NCBI RefSeq assembly: GCF_002760665.1
Contig: NZ_PDOB01000006.1
Span: forward strand, 62,001 to 126,000
Length of the DNA stretch: 64,000 nt
Reading direction: 5' to 3'
DNA from: Massilia psychrophila
Lineage (GTDB): Bacteria; Pseudomonadota; Gammaproteobacteria; Burkholderiales; Burkholderiaceae_D
The position numbers and the translations under genes are program-made. Below, piece after piece: positions 18,351-31,399 of this stretch. The stretch's first letter is position 1. Each line of letters opens with the position of its first letter. The notes beneath the pieces are model-generated. The model had not been told where the DNA came from, did no database searches, and saw only the letters and a list, made by a program, of their open reading frames with translations.

Positions 18351-18812
18351 ATGGGCGTCGAGATCGAGCGCAAATTTCTGCCAAATGGCGATGCGTGGCG
18401 CGCGCTCGGCGAGCCGGTGCTGCTGCGCCAGGGATATTTATCGTCCAACCCGGCGCGGGTGGTGCGGGTGCGCATCGAAGGCGAGCAGGCCTACATGACG
18501 ATCAAGGGCAAAAGTGTCGGCGCCACCCGCGGCGAGTGGGAGTATCCGATTCCGCTGGGTGACGCCGGCGAACTGCTGGCGCTGTGCGAACAGCCGCTGG
18601 TCGAGAAGTTTCGCCGCAAGATCGAATTTGCCGGCAACGTCTGGGAGGTCGACGAGTTTTTGGGCGCGAACGCGGGCCTGGTGGTGGCCGAGATCGAACT
18701 GCACGCCGAAGACCAGGCGTTCGAACGGCCTGACTGGATCGGCGTTGAAGTGACGCACGATGCGCGCTATTTCAATTCGGCGCTGGCGCGCCATCCTTTT
18801 TCAGCCTGGTAG
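18351..18812 (+). CDS. CYTH domain protein (triphosphatase-like)
   Basis: A 153-residue CYTH fold protein, probably an inorganic or organic triphosphatase. The defining ExExK motif is EIERKFL at residues 4-10, followed by the tunnel-forming Arg/Lys/Glu residues in RVRIEGEQAYMTIKGK, EKFRRKIEF and VDEFLG. It is a single domain without the CHAD domain often attached. It is translationally close to the carboxypeptidase gene (four-base gap), so the two are cotranscribed. Substrate not determined. Confidence 0.9.
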   Translation: MGVEIERKFLPNGDAWRALGEPVLLRQGYLSSNPARVVRVRIEGEQAYMTIKGKSVGATRGEWEYPIPLGDAGELLALCEQPLVEKFRRKIEFAGNVWEVDEFLGANAGLVVAEIELHAEDQAFERPDWIGVEVTHDARYFNSALARHPFSAW

Positions 18813-18887
18813 CAGCAGCGTAAATCAACTACCCAGGAACTATCCGGCAGTCTACGGTCAAATCCCTTTGACGCGCGGAGCCTGCCG

Positions 18888-19539
18888 ATGGATTATCTGT
18901 TTTTGAACAATGCAGTGAGCCGCTGGGCGATGGCGCTCGGTATCGCGCTGGGGCTGTATCTGGTCGCTGTCGATCATGCTCGACAAACCGTTTGCAGTGG
19001 GCGACTTCATCGTCGTCGGCGATGCCATGGGGTCGGTCGAAATGATCGGCCTGAAGACCACCCGCGTGCGCGGCCTCGGCGGTGAACAGATCATCTTTTC
19101 GAATGCCGACCTGCTCAAGAGCCGCATTCACAATCAGCAGCGCATGCAGACGCGCCGCGTGGCGTTTTTCTTGCGCGTGACCTACGCCACCAGCGAGGAG
19201 CAGCTGCGGGCGATTCCCGCCATGGTGCGCGAAGCGGTCGAAGCGGAGCCGGCCGCGATGTTCGAGCGGGTGCATTTTTGCGCCTACGCGGAGTCGTCGC
19301 TCGACTTCGAAACCGTGTACCACGTCAACAGCGCCGACTACCTGATTCACATGGAAACCCAGCAAGCCATCTTCCTGACCCTGTTCGCGCGGTTTACCCG
19401 CGCCAACATCGAGTTCGCCCAGCCGACGCGCATGGTGCGGCTGGTCGACACGGCGGCCGGCGCGGGTGAAGCTGACGGAGAATGGGACGGAGAAAGCGAA
19501 AACCTGCGGCGCCTGAAGCGCCCGGCCAGGACGTCTTAG
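18888..19539 (+). pseudogene. mechanosensitive ion channel (MscS family) remnant with internal deletion and frameshift
   Basis: The 5' part encodes a plausible start and first hydrophobic helix (MDYLFLNNAV ... LGIALGLYL). At about 18957-18963 the reading frame jumps directly into the conserved MscS core, SLSIMLDKPFAVGDFIVVGD, in a different frame. That core is followed by the beta domain (GLKTTRVRGLGGEQIIFSNADLL) and a C-terminal domain to 19539. The remaining transmembrane helices and the pore-lining helix are missing. A full-length homologue would have roughly 350 residues. A truncated protein from ATG 18976 could be made but would lack the channel. Confidence 0.8.
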
Positions 19540-19562
19540 CGCACTGGTGCGCAAACCGGGAC

Positions 19563-19587
19563 AAAAAAAAGCCCGGTTGCCCGGGCT
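19563..19587 (-). terminator. rho-independent terminator of the DUF2863 gene
   Basis: Read on the minus strand, GCCCGGG-CAA-CCGGGC is followed by eight T residues. It lies just after the stop of the DUF2863 gene. Confidence 0.85.
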
Positions 19588-19593
19588 GAAGAA

Positions 19594-20859
19594 TCAGTGG
19601 AAGTGCTCGCCACCGCTTGGCGTGTCGTCCGGCATTTCCGCATGCACCAATTCGCCTGCCGGGTCGGCGAACAGCGGCGCGCCGCAGTCGTCGCAATATT
19701 CGGCGACAAAATGCTCGGCGTGGCGCTTGACGTGGGTGATGCCCGCTTCGTTCAGGTGGCCCAGGATGTCGTCGAGCGGCGCCTTCTGCTCTTCGATGCC
19801 GGAAATGCCGGCGTTGATCAATCCCTCGACCGGGGTGCCGTCCTCGTCTTCCTGGCCATACAGCGGCCAGACGATGCCGTAGATGACGTCGGCCGTCTGG
19901 CGCAGCGTGAAACCGACGCGGTATTCGTCGATTTGGCCGTCGGCCGATTCCTCGCCGAAGCCAGCCACCACCGCGCGCAGGTCGGACGGCTCGATTGCGA
20001 GCGTGTTGGTCAGATAATGCACGGCGGCGCGGATCGATACCGGACGGATCAGCTTGTCGGCTTCGCGGCAAGCTACGTAATACGCTTCCGGCAGCAGCAA
20101 TTCGATGCCGCAGCCGGGCAGCAGCCGGGCCACGTTTGGCGTTGCCTGTTCCTGCCACTGCGCCAGTGCGAGGCTGCGTTCGGCGGCGAAATTGATATGG
20201 TGCTGCGGCTCCTGCCAGCGAAACAGCGGTGCGCCGAGCGGCGCCACCACTGCCATCAGCAGGTAGCGGGTGTCGGCCAGGAAGGGCGCCGTGTCCGGCG
20301 TCTTGGCGGCCGGCTTGATTGAGCCGCCCTTGAAGGCCGCCTGCGCCAGCTTGTGGGTGACGGCGTAGGTTTCAGCGTGGGTGCGCGGCAGCTGATCGAT
20401 CGAAAACAGCGTCGGCGCGATCGCCACCCGCGTGCCGGCGGCCAGCATGTGGGCCGAAAAATGCGCCGACAGGGTCGACAGCAAGTCGGCCGGGATGCTG
20501 CCCGAACCAATCGAGAAACGCGTCCAGGCGAGGATCGGCGCCGCCACCAGCAGCGCTTGCCAGCTGGTCTCGACGCCGTCGTTCAGTTCCACCATGACCG
20601 ACGATTCACTGACCGCCTCGACTGCTTCCATCAGCACGTCGTAGGCGTTCAGGTCGTCCTTGAACAGCGTATTGAGCACGTTGTCGACGGTGTCCTGGTG
20701 GCTTGATTTAAGCAGCTTTTGAAGCTGCGTATCCAGTTGACGCTCCCAGGCCCGTTCCTCGATGCGGCTGGCGGCCTGCGCGATGGCAATGGAGATGCTG
20801 ACGAGACGTTGGCTCTCGGCAGACAGTTTGTGGGATGAATCTTTTGATGGACGACGCAT
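19594..20859 (-). CDS. DUF2863 family protein
   Basis: A 421-residue protein of the DUF2863 family, which is characteristic of betaproteobacteria and has no known function. The C terminus carries a zinc-ribbon-like pair, EYCDDCGAPLF, and ends with a His-containing tail (GGEHFH). There are no signal or membrane segments. I start it at MRRPSKDSS (20859), which fits the usual short basic N terminus; an in-frame ATG lies 30 bases upstream at 20889 inside an 11-bp tandem duplication. No close operon partner; it has its own terminator. Confidence 0.85.
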   Translation of the reverse strand: MRRPSKDSSHKLSAESQRLVSISIAIAQAASRIEERAWERQLDTQLQKLLKSSHQDTVDNVLNTLFKDDLNAYDVLMEAVEAVSESSVMVELNDGVETSWQALLVAAPILAWTRFSIGSGSIPADLLSTLSAHFSAHMLAAGTRVAIAPTLFSIDQLPRTHAETYAVTHKLAQAAFKGGSIKPAAKTPDTAPFLADTRYLLMAVVAPLGAPLFRWQEPQHHINFAAERSLALAQWQEQATPNVARLLPGCGIELLLPEAYYVACREADKLIRPVSIRAAVHYLTNTLAIEPSDLRAVVAGFGEESADGQIDEYRVGFTLRQTADVIYGIVWPLYGQEDEDGTPVEGLINAGISGIEEQKAPLDDILGHLNEAGITHVKRHAEHFVAEYCDDCGAPLFADPAGELVHAEMPDDTPSGGEHFH

Positions 20860-21214
20860 AGCGCTATTGAGCTCTTTAATAAGTGGCATGAAAGTGGCAT
20901 GAGCGGGCCGGGATCATCATTGACGACCAACCCTCATCACCCGTATTGTAGTTGATTCGGCCACGGACGATGAACACGGCGCAAGCAGGGCTAAAAATGG
21001 TGCTGTGCCTTATCCGCTGTTGCAAAAATTTGGCTCATTGGTCGATGCCTGCCAGTGTTTCATGAGCAGTGGCGGCGTACCTGAGCTGGTTTTCGATCAT
21101 CGCTGCAAAAAATACCATAGAAAGAAAACCGGTTTAAAACCGGCGCCCCGGCACTTGCCACCGCGCACACGCGAAGCGCGCTGCGGCGGATCGTGCAGAG
21201 ACCACGATCCAGGC
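20860..21214. other. 355-bp intergenic region between DUF2863 and acnA
   Basis: No gene is supported. It contains an 11-bp tandem duplication (20881-20902) at the DUF2863 start and a small palindrome CCGGTTTAAAACCGG at 21129-21143. The minus-strand hexamer TACAAT (20945-20950) could be a -10 box for DUF2863. Nothing else stands out. Confidence 0.45.
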
Positions 21215-21215
21215 C

Positions 21216-21246
21216 AAAAAAACGCCGAACTCATTCGGCGTTTTTT
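21216..21246 (-). terminator. rho-independent terminator after acnA
   Basis: CGCCGAA-CTCA-TTCGGCG flanked by A-run and T-run, so it can act in both directions. It lies about 40 bases after the acnA stop. Confidence 0.9.
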
Positions 21247-21284
21247 GAAAGCGTCCGCGGGGGACGCTCCAGGTCAAGCCTGCG

Positions 21285-23993
<2,709 letters not shown>

Positions 23994-24025
23994 AACCTCT
24001 CCTTTAGTGGTGGCTTGTTATTAGA

Positions 24026-24622
24026 TTAAAGCGGTGTGGCCGGCGCCGGCGGCATTGTTTCAGGTGCCGGTGCCGTTATCTTTGCCGGCGTCGGCAGCGT
24101 CGGCAGCATCGGCTCGATTGTTTCCTTCACTGTGGCCGAAACCGTCCCGGCTGGCTTCGACGATGCGGCGTTGCCGGCTACCTGGTCGGCATTCTTGCAT
24201 TCGTTCGCCAGCTGACGGTTCTGCTTGGCGTCGAGCAGCATGCCTTTCGACGGAATGCCGATCCAGATCAGGCCGAACGTGGTGTTTTCGAAACGCTGGG
24301 CGCCGGTGGTGGTGCCGACCCGCTCTAACCGGTGGATGCGCTTCTTCCAGCGCAGCGCGATGTGCGAATCGTCTTTTTCGTTGATGAAGATCGTCAGCTT
24401 GTTGCCCAGTTCGCAGCTGTAGTCGGTGGTGGTGCTGTCGGTGGTGTCGGCGTCGGGACCGTCGGGAATCGCCGACGCTTCCGCTTTCGGATGCACGGCC
24501 TTGGCCGCGGCCTTGGTTTTGGCAGGTTTCTTTGGCTCGGCGGCGAACGACGGCGCCGCCACCAGGCTCGCCGCGGCCAGCGCCAGGCTGACAGCGATCA
24601 TTGTTTTGGAAAATGTGGTCAT
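24026..24622 (-). CDS. exported protein with MliC-like (lysozyme inhibitor) core
   Basis: A 198-residue secreted protein with a clear signal peptide (MIAVSLALAAASLVAAPSFAAEP). A Lys/Ala/Pro-rich linker precedes a core of about 75 residues with the layout of the MliC lysozyme-inhibitor fold: YSCELGNKLTIFI, HIALRW, IHRLERV, TTGAQRFEN, GLIWIG, GMLLDA and a closing Cys in LANECKN. The two cysteines would form the usual disulfide. The C-terminal 45 residues are Pro/Ala/Thr-rich. It is cotranscribed with acnA and the CitE-like gene, an odd place for an envelope protein. The MliC call is from pattern, not from a search. Confidence 0.6.
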   Translation of the reverse strand: MTTFSKTMIAVSLALAAASLVAAPSFAAEPKKPAKTKAAAKAVHPKAEASAIPDGPDADTTDSTTTDYSCELGNKLTIFINEKDDSHIALRWKKRIHRLERVGTTTGAQRFENTTFGLIWIGIPSKGMLLDAKQNRQLANECKNADQVAGNAASSKPAGTVSATVKETIEPMLPTLPTPAKITAPAPETMPPAPATPL

Positions 24623-24626
24623 TGAA

Positions 24627-25625
24627 TTAAATGGGTTCCGGTTGGGAGTCTTGATTGACCAGTGCCGCCGCAGCTTCCGGCAACGCCAGGCCTGCCAGCT
24701 TCGCGCGCTGCAGTACGGTCCAATAATAGCGGTAGCTGGCACGGTCGTGTAGCCGGCCATGCTGGGCAATCGGTCCCCAGCGCGCGTTGGCCGCATCGAC
24801 CAGGATGTTGGTTGCCTCATTGACTTCCGACATGCGCGGGGTGAAAGCCTTGATGATCGGCTTGATCTGGTTCGGATGGATGCTCCACATGCGGGTGAAA
24901 CCGAATTCGGCGGCGGCGCGCTGGGCGTCGTTGGCGACCACCGCGCTGTCCTTGAGTTCGGTCGTCACGTTGTGCGCGGGCACCTTGCCATGGGCGTGGC
25001 AGGCCGCCACCATCTCCAGCTTGGCGCGCACCACCAGCGGGTGGGTGAACTGCAGCGGCGTGCGCATGGCGTTGCCGGGGATGGCGCCGTAGTGGGACGA
25101 GACGAAATCCATGATGCCAAACGAGAGGCACTCGACCTGGGGCAGGGCGGCGATGTCCCAGGCGTCGCGCAGCGCGCCATGGGTTTCGATCAGCACGTGG
25201 ATCGGCAGCGCGGCGCGCCCGGCCGGTTGCGCGTAGCGGTTGACGAATTCGATCATGCGCTTTACGTCGGCTAGGTTGTCCGCTTTTGGGAGCGTCAGGT
25301 AGGCCAGCTTGCCGGCGCAGGCGCCGACGATGGTGGCGACATCGAAAGCGAAGTGCGCGCTGGCGCTGTCGTGCACGCGCGCGCCGATGCGGCCGAAGCG
25401 ATTGGTGTCGTCGCCAAGCAGCGTGGCGACCAGGTGGGCGTGTTCCTGCTCGGCGCCAGCAGCGGCGCCGTCTTCGCAGTCGAAGGTGATGTCGAACAGG
25501 GGCCCGAGCTCCTGCTGCAGCGCGCTTGACTTGCGCATCAGCTTTTCGGAGCCGGCGTAGTGGTCGCAGGTGGGCAGCAGCAATGGCTGGCGCTTGCCCT
25601 GGAATAGGACTTCGGATGGATTCAT
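24627..25625 (-). CDS. HpcH/HpaI aldolase / CitE-like CoA ester lyase
   Basis: A 332-residue TIM-barrel lyase of the CitE superfamily, which cleaves or forms malyl-CoA, methylmalyl-CoA or citramalyl-CoA. Signatures: LLLPTCDHYAGSEKLMRKSS, the acidic metal site FDITFDCEDGAAAGAE, LTLPKADNLADV, and HVLIETHGALRDAWDIA with the catalytic Glu. It lies between the MliC-like gene and mdh on the minus strand. The start at 25625 fits the family N terminus although the ribosome-binding site is weak. The exact CoA ester is not determined by the sequence. Confidence 0.88.
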   Translation of the reverse strand: MNPSEVLFQGKRQPLLLPTCDHYAGSEKLMRKSSALQQELGPLFDITFDCEDGAAAGAEQEHAHLVATLLGDDTNRFGRIGARVHDSASAHFAFDVATIVGACAGKLAYLTLPKADNLADVKRMIEFVNRYAQPAGRAALPIHVLIETHGALRDAWDIAALPQVECLSFGIMDFVSSHYGAIPGNAMRTPLQFTHPLVVRAKLEMVAACHAHGKVPAHNVTTELKDSAVVANDAQRAAAEFGFTRMWSIHPNQIKPIIKAFTPRMSEVNEATNILVDAANARWGPIAQHGRLHDRASYRYYWTVLQRAKLAGLALPEAAAALVNQDSQPEPI

Positions 25626-25779
25626 GCGTGTATTTGGGGAAGCATTTGCTGAAATTTGCTTTGAAACAGGCGAAGAGCGGAGCGAAGAACTACCCGCGTC
25701 AGTGCCGCCAGGGGCGGCGCGGACGCGGGTGCGGCGAACAGGTGGGCTGGATGGCTCCACGAAATGCGCCGCCTGGTAC

Positions 25780-26769
25780 TTAGGCCAGCAGGTGGGCGAC
25801 GCCGTCGCGTTCTTCGGTCAGTTCCTTGAGCGTGAGGTTGATGCGCTCTTGCGAGAACTGGTCGATGGCGAGGCCCTGGACGATGGCGTACTCGCCGTTC
25901 TCGACCGTGACCGGGAAGCCGAACATGGTGCCTTCCGGGATGCCGTACGAGCCGTCCGACGGGATGCCCATCGTGGTCCACTTGCCGCCGGTGCCGAGGT
26001 GCCAGTCGTGCATGTGATCGATCGCCGCGTTGGCGGCGGAGGCCGCCGACGACAGGCCGCGCGCTTCGATGATCGCTCCGCCGCGCTTGCCGACGGTCGG
26101 CAGGAAGGTGTCGCGGTTCCAGGCGTCGTCGCCGATGGTGTCCTTGACCGACTGGCCGTCGATGGTGGCGAAACGGTAATCGGCGTACATCGTCGGCGAA
26201 TGGTTGCCCCACACGCACAGCTGCTCGATCGAAGCGACCGGCTTGCCGACCTTGGCGGCGATTTGCGACAGCGCGCGGTTATGGTCCAGGCGCAGCATGG
26301 CGGTGAAATTTTTGGCTGGCAGCGAAGGCGCCGATTTCATCGCGATATAGGCGTTGGTATTGGCCGGGTTGCCGACCACCAGCACCTTGACGTTACGCGA
26401 AGCGACGGCGTCGAGCGCCTTGCCCTGCACCGTAAAAATCTGCGCGTTCGCTTCCAGCAGGTCCTTGCGTTCCATGCCCGGACCGCGCGGGCGCGCGCCG
26501 ACCAGCAGGGCGAAGTCGGCGTCCTTGAACGCGGTCATCGGATCGCTGTGGGCGGTCATGCCGGCCAGCAGCGGGAAGGCGCAGTCATCGACTTCCATCA
26601 TGACGCCCTTGAGCGCCTTTTGCGCTTTTTCGTCAGCGATTTCCAGCAGTTGCAAGATGACCGGCTGGTCCTTGCCCAGCATGTCGCCGTTAGCGATGCG
26701 GAACAACAGGGAATAGCCGATCTGGCCGGCGGCGCCGGTGACAGCAACGCGCATTGGGGTTTTAGCCAT
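25780..26769 (-). CDS. mdh: malate dehydrogenase
   Basis: NAD-dependent oxidation of malate to oxaloacetate in the TCA cycle. The 329-residue protein has the dinucleotide motif [17 protein letters not shown], the substrate-binding mobile loop [28 protein letters not shown], the Asp in LRLDHNRA, and the catalytic His in [12 protein letters not shown]. The ATG at 26769 follows TTGGAGA. It is divergent from gntR, and the shared gap holds a 16-bp palindromic operator. It leads a minus-strand group with the CitE-like lyase, MliC-like protein and acnA. Confidence 0.97.
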   Translation of the reverse strand: MAKTPMRVAVTGAAGQIGYSLLFRIANGDMLGKDQPVILQLLEIADEKAQKALKGVMMEVDDCAFPLLAGMTAHSDPMTAFKDADFALLVGARPRGPGMERKDLLEANAQIFTVQGKALDAVASRNVKVLVVGNPANTNAYIAMKSAPSLPAKNFTAMLRLDHNRALSQIAAKVGKPVASIEQLCVWGNHSPTMYADYRFATIDGQSVKDTIGDDAWNRDTFLPTVGKRGGAIIEARGLSSAASAANAAIDHMHDWHLGTGGKWTTMGIPSDGSYGIPEGTMFGFPVTVENGEYAIVQGLAIDQFSQERINLTLKELTEERDGVAHLLA

Positions 26770-26960
26770 GAGAATCTCCAAGGTGGGAAAGAAAACGGTC
26801 GAAGCCGAGGATACGCTTGTTTGGGGAAACTGTAATCATATCGAAACCGAACCCCTTCCGGACCGCGGTGGGAGAAGCTTGACTCGCGCGGAACCGTCGG
26901 CGTATGCCGGATCGACCGTGAGTTTAGGCCGCGCAAGCCCATCTGTCAATTTATATCATA

Positions 26961-26976
26961 TGTCTTATATAAGACA
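26961..26976. promoter_or_regulatory. 16-bp perfect palindrome, probable GntR operator
   Basis: TGTCTTATATAAGACA is a perfect palindrome inside an A/T-rich island (26945-26990) between mdh and gntR. HutC-type GntR proteins bind symmetric sites of this size, and the site is placed to control both divergent genes. The binding protein is inferred from position. Confidence 0.65.
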
Positions 26977-27033
26977 CATAATATATGAGTTATTGCTGGA
27001 CGGCGCAAGCCAATTGTGGTGAAATCCTGGTCT

Positions 27034-27831
27034 ATGAACCCACTCCCATCCCATCCTCAAGGCGATGGCAACATGCCAGCCGGGGCCAGCGGCTCGACTG
27101 CGGGCGCCGGCAACCTGCCTACCTTCAGCCCGCTTTACCAGCAGATCAAGGCGCTGCTCACGCAAAGCCTGCAATCGGGCGAATGGAAGCCCGGCGAACT
27201 GATTCCCAGCGAAGTCGAACTGGCCGCCCGCTTCAAGGTGAGCCAGGGCACGGTGCGCAAGGCGATCGACGAGCTGGCGGCCGAAAACCTCGTCATGCGG
27301 CGCCAGGGCAAGGGTACGTTCGTGTCGACCCACCACGAGGAGCGCGCCCATTTCCGCTTCCTCAGGCTGATGCCCGACGCCGGCGTGCCGCACCATCCGG
27401 ACAACCGCATCCTCGACGTCGCCCGCCGCAGCGCGCCGGCCGAAGTGGCCCAACTGCTGGACCTGAAAGCGGGCGACGCCGTGATTTACATCCGGCGCCT
27501 GATGTTGTTCGACGGCGCCCCGACCATCCTTGAAGAACTGTGGCTGCCCGGCGCCATCTTCAAGGGCCTGACGGCCGAACGCCTTGACCAGTACAAAGGG
27601 CCGATGTACGGCCTGTTCGAGTCGGAGTTCGGCACCCGCATGATCCGCGCCAGCGAGAAAATCCGGGCGGTCGGCGCCGACGCCAGCGCGGCCGAGCTGC
27701 TGGGCGTCGCCGCAGCCACGCCGCTGCTGTTTGCCGAGCGCGTTTCGTTCACTTACGGCGACAAGGCGGTCGAGCTGCGGCGCGGGCTGTACTTGACTGC
27801 CCATCACCATTATCAAAACGATTTGTCCTAG
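27034..27831 (+). CDS. GntR family (HutC/UTRA subfamily) transcriptional regulator
   Basis: A 265-residue regulator. The winged helix spans about residues 30-100, with PLYQQIKALLTQSLQSGEW, IPSEVELAARFKVSQGTVRK and MRRQGKGTFVS. The UTRA effector domain follows, with VIYIRRLMLFDGAPTILEE and LFAERVSFTYGDKAVELRRG. I prefer ATG 27034; an in-frame GTG lies 18 bases upstream at 27016. Its place between mdh and sdhCDAB, with a palindrome in front, suggests it regulates TCA-cycle genes and itself. The ligand is unknown. Confidence 0.9.
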   Translation: MNPLPSHPQGDGNMPAGASGSTAGAGNLPTFSPLYQQIKALLTQSLQSGEWKPGELIPSEVELAARFKVSQGTVRKAIDELAAENLVMRRQGKGTFVSTHHEERAHFRFLRLMPDAGVPHHPDNRILDVARRSAPAEVAQLLDLKAGDAVIYIRRLMLFDGAPTILEELWLPGAIFKGLTAERLDQYKGPMYGLFESEFGTRMIRASEKIRAVGADASAAELLGVAAATPLLFAERVSFTYGDKAVELRRGLYLTAHHHYQNDLS

Positions 27832-27916
27832 ACAGCGACCCGTCAGCGGCCGATGGCGGCGCCTGCAGGAATATCCGGCACGGATTAAAATGGCCGGGTT
27901 CAAGAAAAAATTCACG

Positions 27917-28004
27917 GTATCTGACGCTAGATACTGTTGCAGTACATAAAAATCGTTGAAAATAGCGCGCTTATCATTTTATCATTTTATCATTTTGTCA
28001 GTTT
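27917..28004 (+). promoter_or_regulatory. sdh operon leader with inverted repeat and 8-bp tandem repeats
   Basis: The 190-bp gap before sdhC holds an inverted repeat GTATCT-N6-AGATAC (27917-27934), a possible operator. Three perfect tandem copies of ATCATTTT (27973-27996) follow, plus a degenerate fourth, GTCAGTTT (27997-28004). AGAGAGGT precedes the sdhC start. The repeats are in the untranslated leader or promoter core. Confidence 0.5.
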
Positions 28005-28022
28005 GTCTAGAGAGGTGTCGTC

Positions 28023-28445
28023 ATGTCTGAAGCCGTGCGGGAAATTCCAAAAAAACAGCGGCGTGAATTCCGTAATATCCATATCACGGAGCTGAGCAAT
28101 TACCGCATGACGCTGGCATCGATCGTATCGATCCTGCACCGCATCAGCGGCTTCATCATGTTCGTCGCGCTGCCGCTGGTGCTGTACATGCTGCAACAAA
28201 GTCTGCTGTCGGAAGACACCTTCAAACACTTCGCCGGCATCGCCTCGCACCCGCTGGCCAAGCTGGTGATCCTCGGCCTGGCCTGGGCCTATTTCCAGCA
28301 TTTCTGCGCCGGCGTGCGCCACCTGTTCATGGACCTGCACCTGGGCCTGGACAAGGATTCGGCCCGCCAAAGCAGCGTCGGCGTGCTCTCCGCCAGCGTG
28401 CTGCTGACCTTCCTCACCGCCCTCAAACTGTTTGGAGTGTTTTAA
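28023..28445 (+). CDS. sdhC: succinate dehydrogenase cytochrome b556 subunit
   Basis: One of the two membrane anchors of complex II, helping bind haem b and ubiquinone. The 140-residue protein has three transmembrane helices and the family motif SILHRISGFIMFVALP; the haem-ligand His is probably in HFCAGVRHLFMDLH. AGAGAGGTGTCGTC precedes the ATG. It opens the operon sdhCDAB-sdhE-gltA and ends one base before sdhD. Confidence 0.95.
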   Translation: MSEAVREIPKKQRREFRNIHITELSNYRMTLASIVSILHRISGFIMFVALPLVLYMLQQSLLSEDTFKHFAGIASHPLAKLVILGLAWAYFQHFCAGVRHLFMDLHLGLDKDSARQSSVGVLSASVLLTFLTALKLFGVF

Positions 28446-28446
28446 G

Positions 28447-28812
28447 ATGGCTAATAATAATATCGGCCCGAAGCGCATGGTCGTCGGCGCGCATTACGGC
28501 TTGAAGGACTGGCTGGCCCAGCGTATCACCGCCGTTGTGATGGCGGTCTATACCTTTACCCTGCTGTTTTCTTTCCTCTCCGGCCAGAACTTCACGTATG
28601 AAGGCTGGGCCGGCATGTTCGCCCACCAATGGTTCAAGCTGTTCTCGCTGGTCACTTTTGCGGCGCTGTTTTTTCACGCCTGGGTCGGCTTGCGCGACAT
28701 CTGGATGGATTACGTCAAATCGGTCGGCCTGCGCCTGACCTTGCAGATGGCCACCATCGTCTGGCTGCTCGTCTGTGCCGCCTGGACAGTACAAATTCTC
28801 TGGAGTGTTTAA
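28447..28812 (+). CDS. sdhD: succinate dehydrogenase membrane anchor subunit
   Basis: Second membrane anchor of complex II, 121 residues with three transmembrane helices. Family landmarks are GLKDWLAQRITAVVMAVYT and FFHAWVGLRDIWMDYVK, where the His is the likely haem ligand. GGAGTGTTTTAAG, overlapping the sdhC end, provides the ribosome-binding site. sdhA starts one base after its stop. Confidence 0.95.
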   Translation: MANNNIGPKRMVVGAHYGLKDWLAQRITAVVMAVYTFTLLFSFLSGQNFTYEGWAGMFAHQWFKLFSLVTFAALFFHAWVGLRDIWMDYVKSVGLRLTLQMATIVWLLVCAAWTVQILWSV

Positions 28813-28813
28813 C

Positions 28814-30592
<1,779 letters not shown>

Positions 30593-30604
30593 GTTAGGCA
30601 AGTC

Positions 30605-31315
30605 ATGACACGCACAGTAAAGCTGAAAATCTACCGCTACAATCCGGACCAGGATGCCAAGCCGTACATGCAGGACGTTACCGTCGAGCTGCAGGACTCC
30701 GACAAGATGCTGCTCGACGCACTGCAGCGCATCAAGGCCGACGTCGACGACACCTTGTCGCTGCGCCGCTCGTGCCGCGAAGGCGTGTGCGGCTCGGACG
30801 CGATGAACATTAATGGCAAGAACGGCCTGGCCTGCACCACCAACCTGAACGAGCTGACCGAACCGATCGTGCTGCGTCCGCTGCCGGGCCTGCCGGTGAT
30901 CCGCGACCTGATCGTCGACATGACGCAGTTTTTCAAGCAATACGACTCGATCAAGCCCTACCTCATCAACGACTCGATCCCGCCTGAAAAAGAGCGGCTG
31001 CAAAGCCCGCTCGAGCGCGAAGAGCTCGATGGCCTGTACGAGTGCATCCTGTGCGCCTGCTGCTCGACGTCGTGCCCGTCGTTCTGGTGGAACCCGGACA
31101 AGTTCGTCGGCCCCGCCGGCCTCCTGCAAGCTTACCGCTTCATCGCCGACTCGCGCGACGAGAACACCGCCGCGCGGCTCGACAACCTGGAAGACCCGTA
31201 CCGCCTGTTCCGCTGCCACTCGATCATGAACTGCGTCGACGTCTGCCCGAAAGGCTTGAACCCGAACCGTGCGATCGGCAAGATCAAGGAATTGATGGTC
31301 CGCCGCGCCGTCTGA
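30605..31315 (+). CDS. sdhB: succinate dehydrogenase iron-sulfur subunit
   Basis: Electron-transfer subunit of complex II, 236 residues, carrying three clusters. The 2Fe-2S site is CREGVCGSDAM with a later Cys in GLACTT; the 4Fe-4S site is CILCACCSTSCPSFWW; and the 3Fe-4S site is CHSIMNCVDVCPKGLNP. It follows sdhA by 12 bases. The gap to sdhE (84 bases) contains an inverted repeat ACAGTA-N9-TACTGT at 31330-31350. Confidence 0.97.
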   Translation: MTRTVKLKIYRYNPDQDAKPYMQDVTVELQDSDKMLLDALQRIKADVDDTLSLRRSCREGVCGSDAMNINGKNGLACTTNLNELTEPIVLRPLPGLPVIRDLIVDMTQFFKQYDSIKPYLINDSIPPEKERLQSPLEREELDGLYECILCACCSTSCPSFWWNPDKFVGPAGLLQAYRFIADSRDENTAARLDNLEDPYRLFRCHSIMNCVDVCPKGLNPNRAIGKIKELMVRRAV

Positions 31316-31399
31316 TTGTGAAAATAAATACAGTAGTAGTACCGTACTGTCCATTTCGGGCAGGCGGAGTATGATGTTGACCAAACAACGGACTCTAGT

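Noticed and set aside
31330-31350. ACAGTA-N9-TACTGT between sdhB and sdhE as a terminator
   Set aside because: Short A/T-containing arms without a T-run; the genes are normally cotranscribed.
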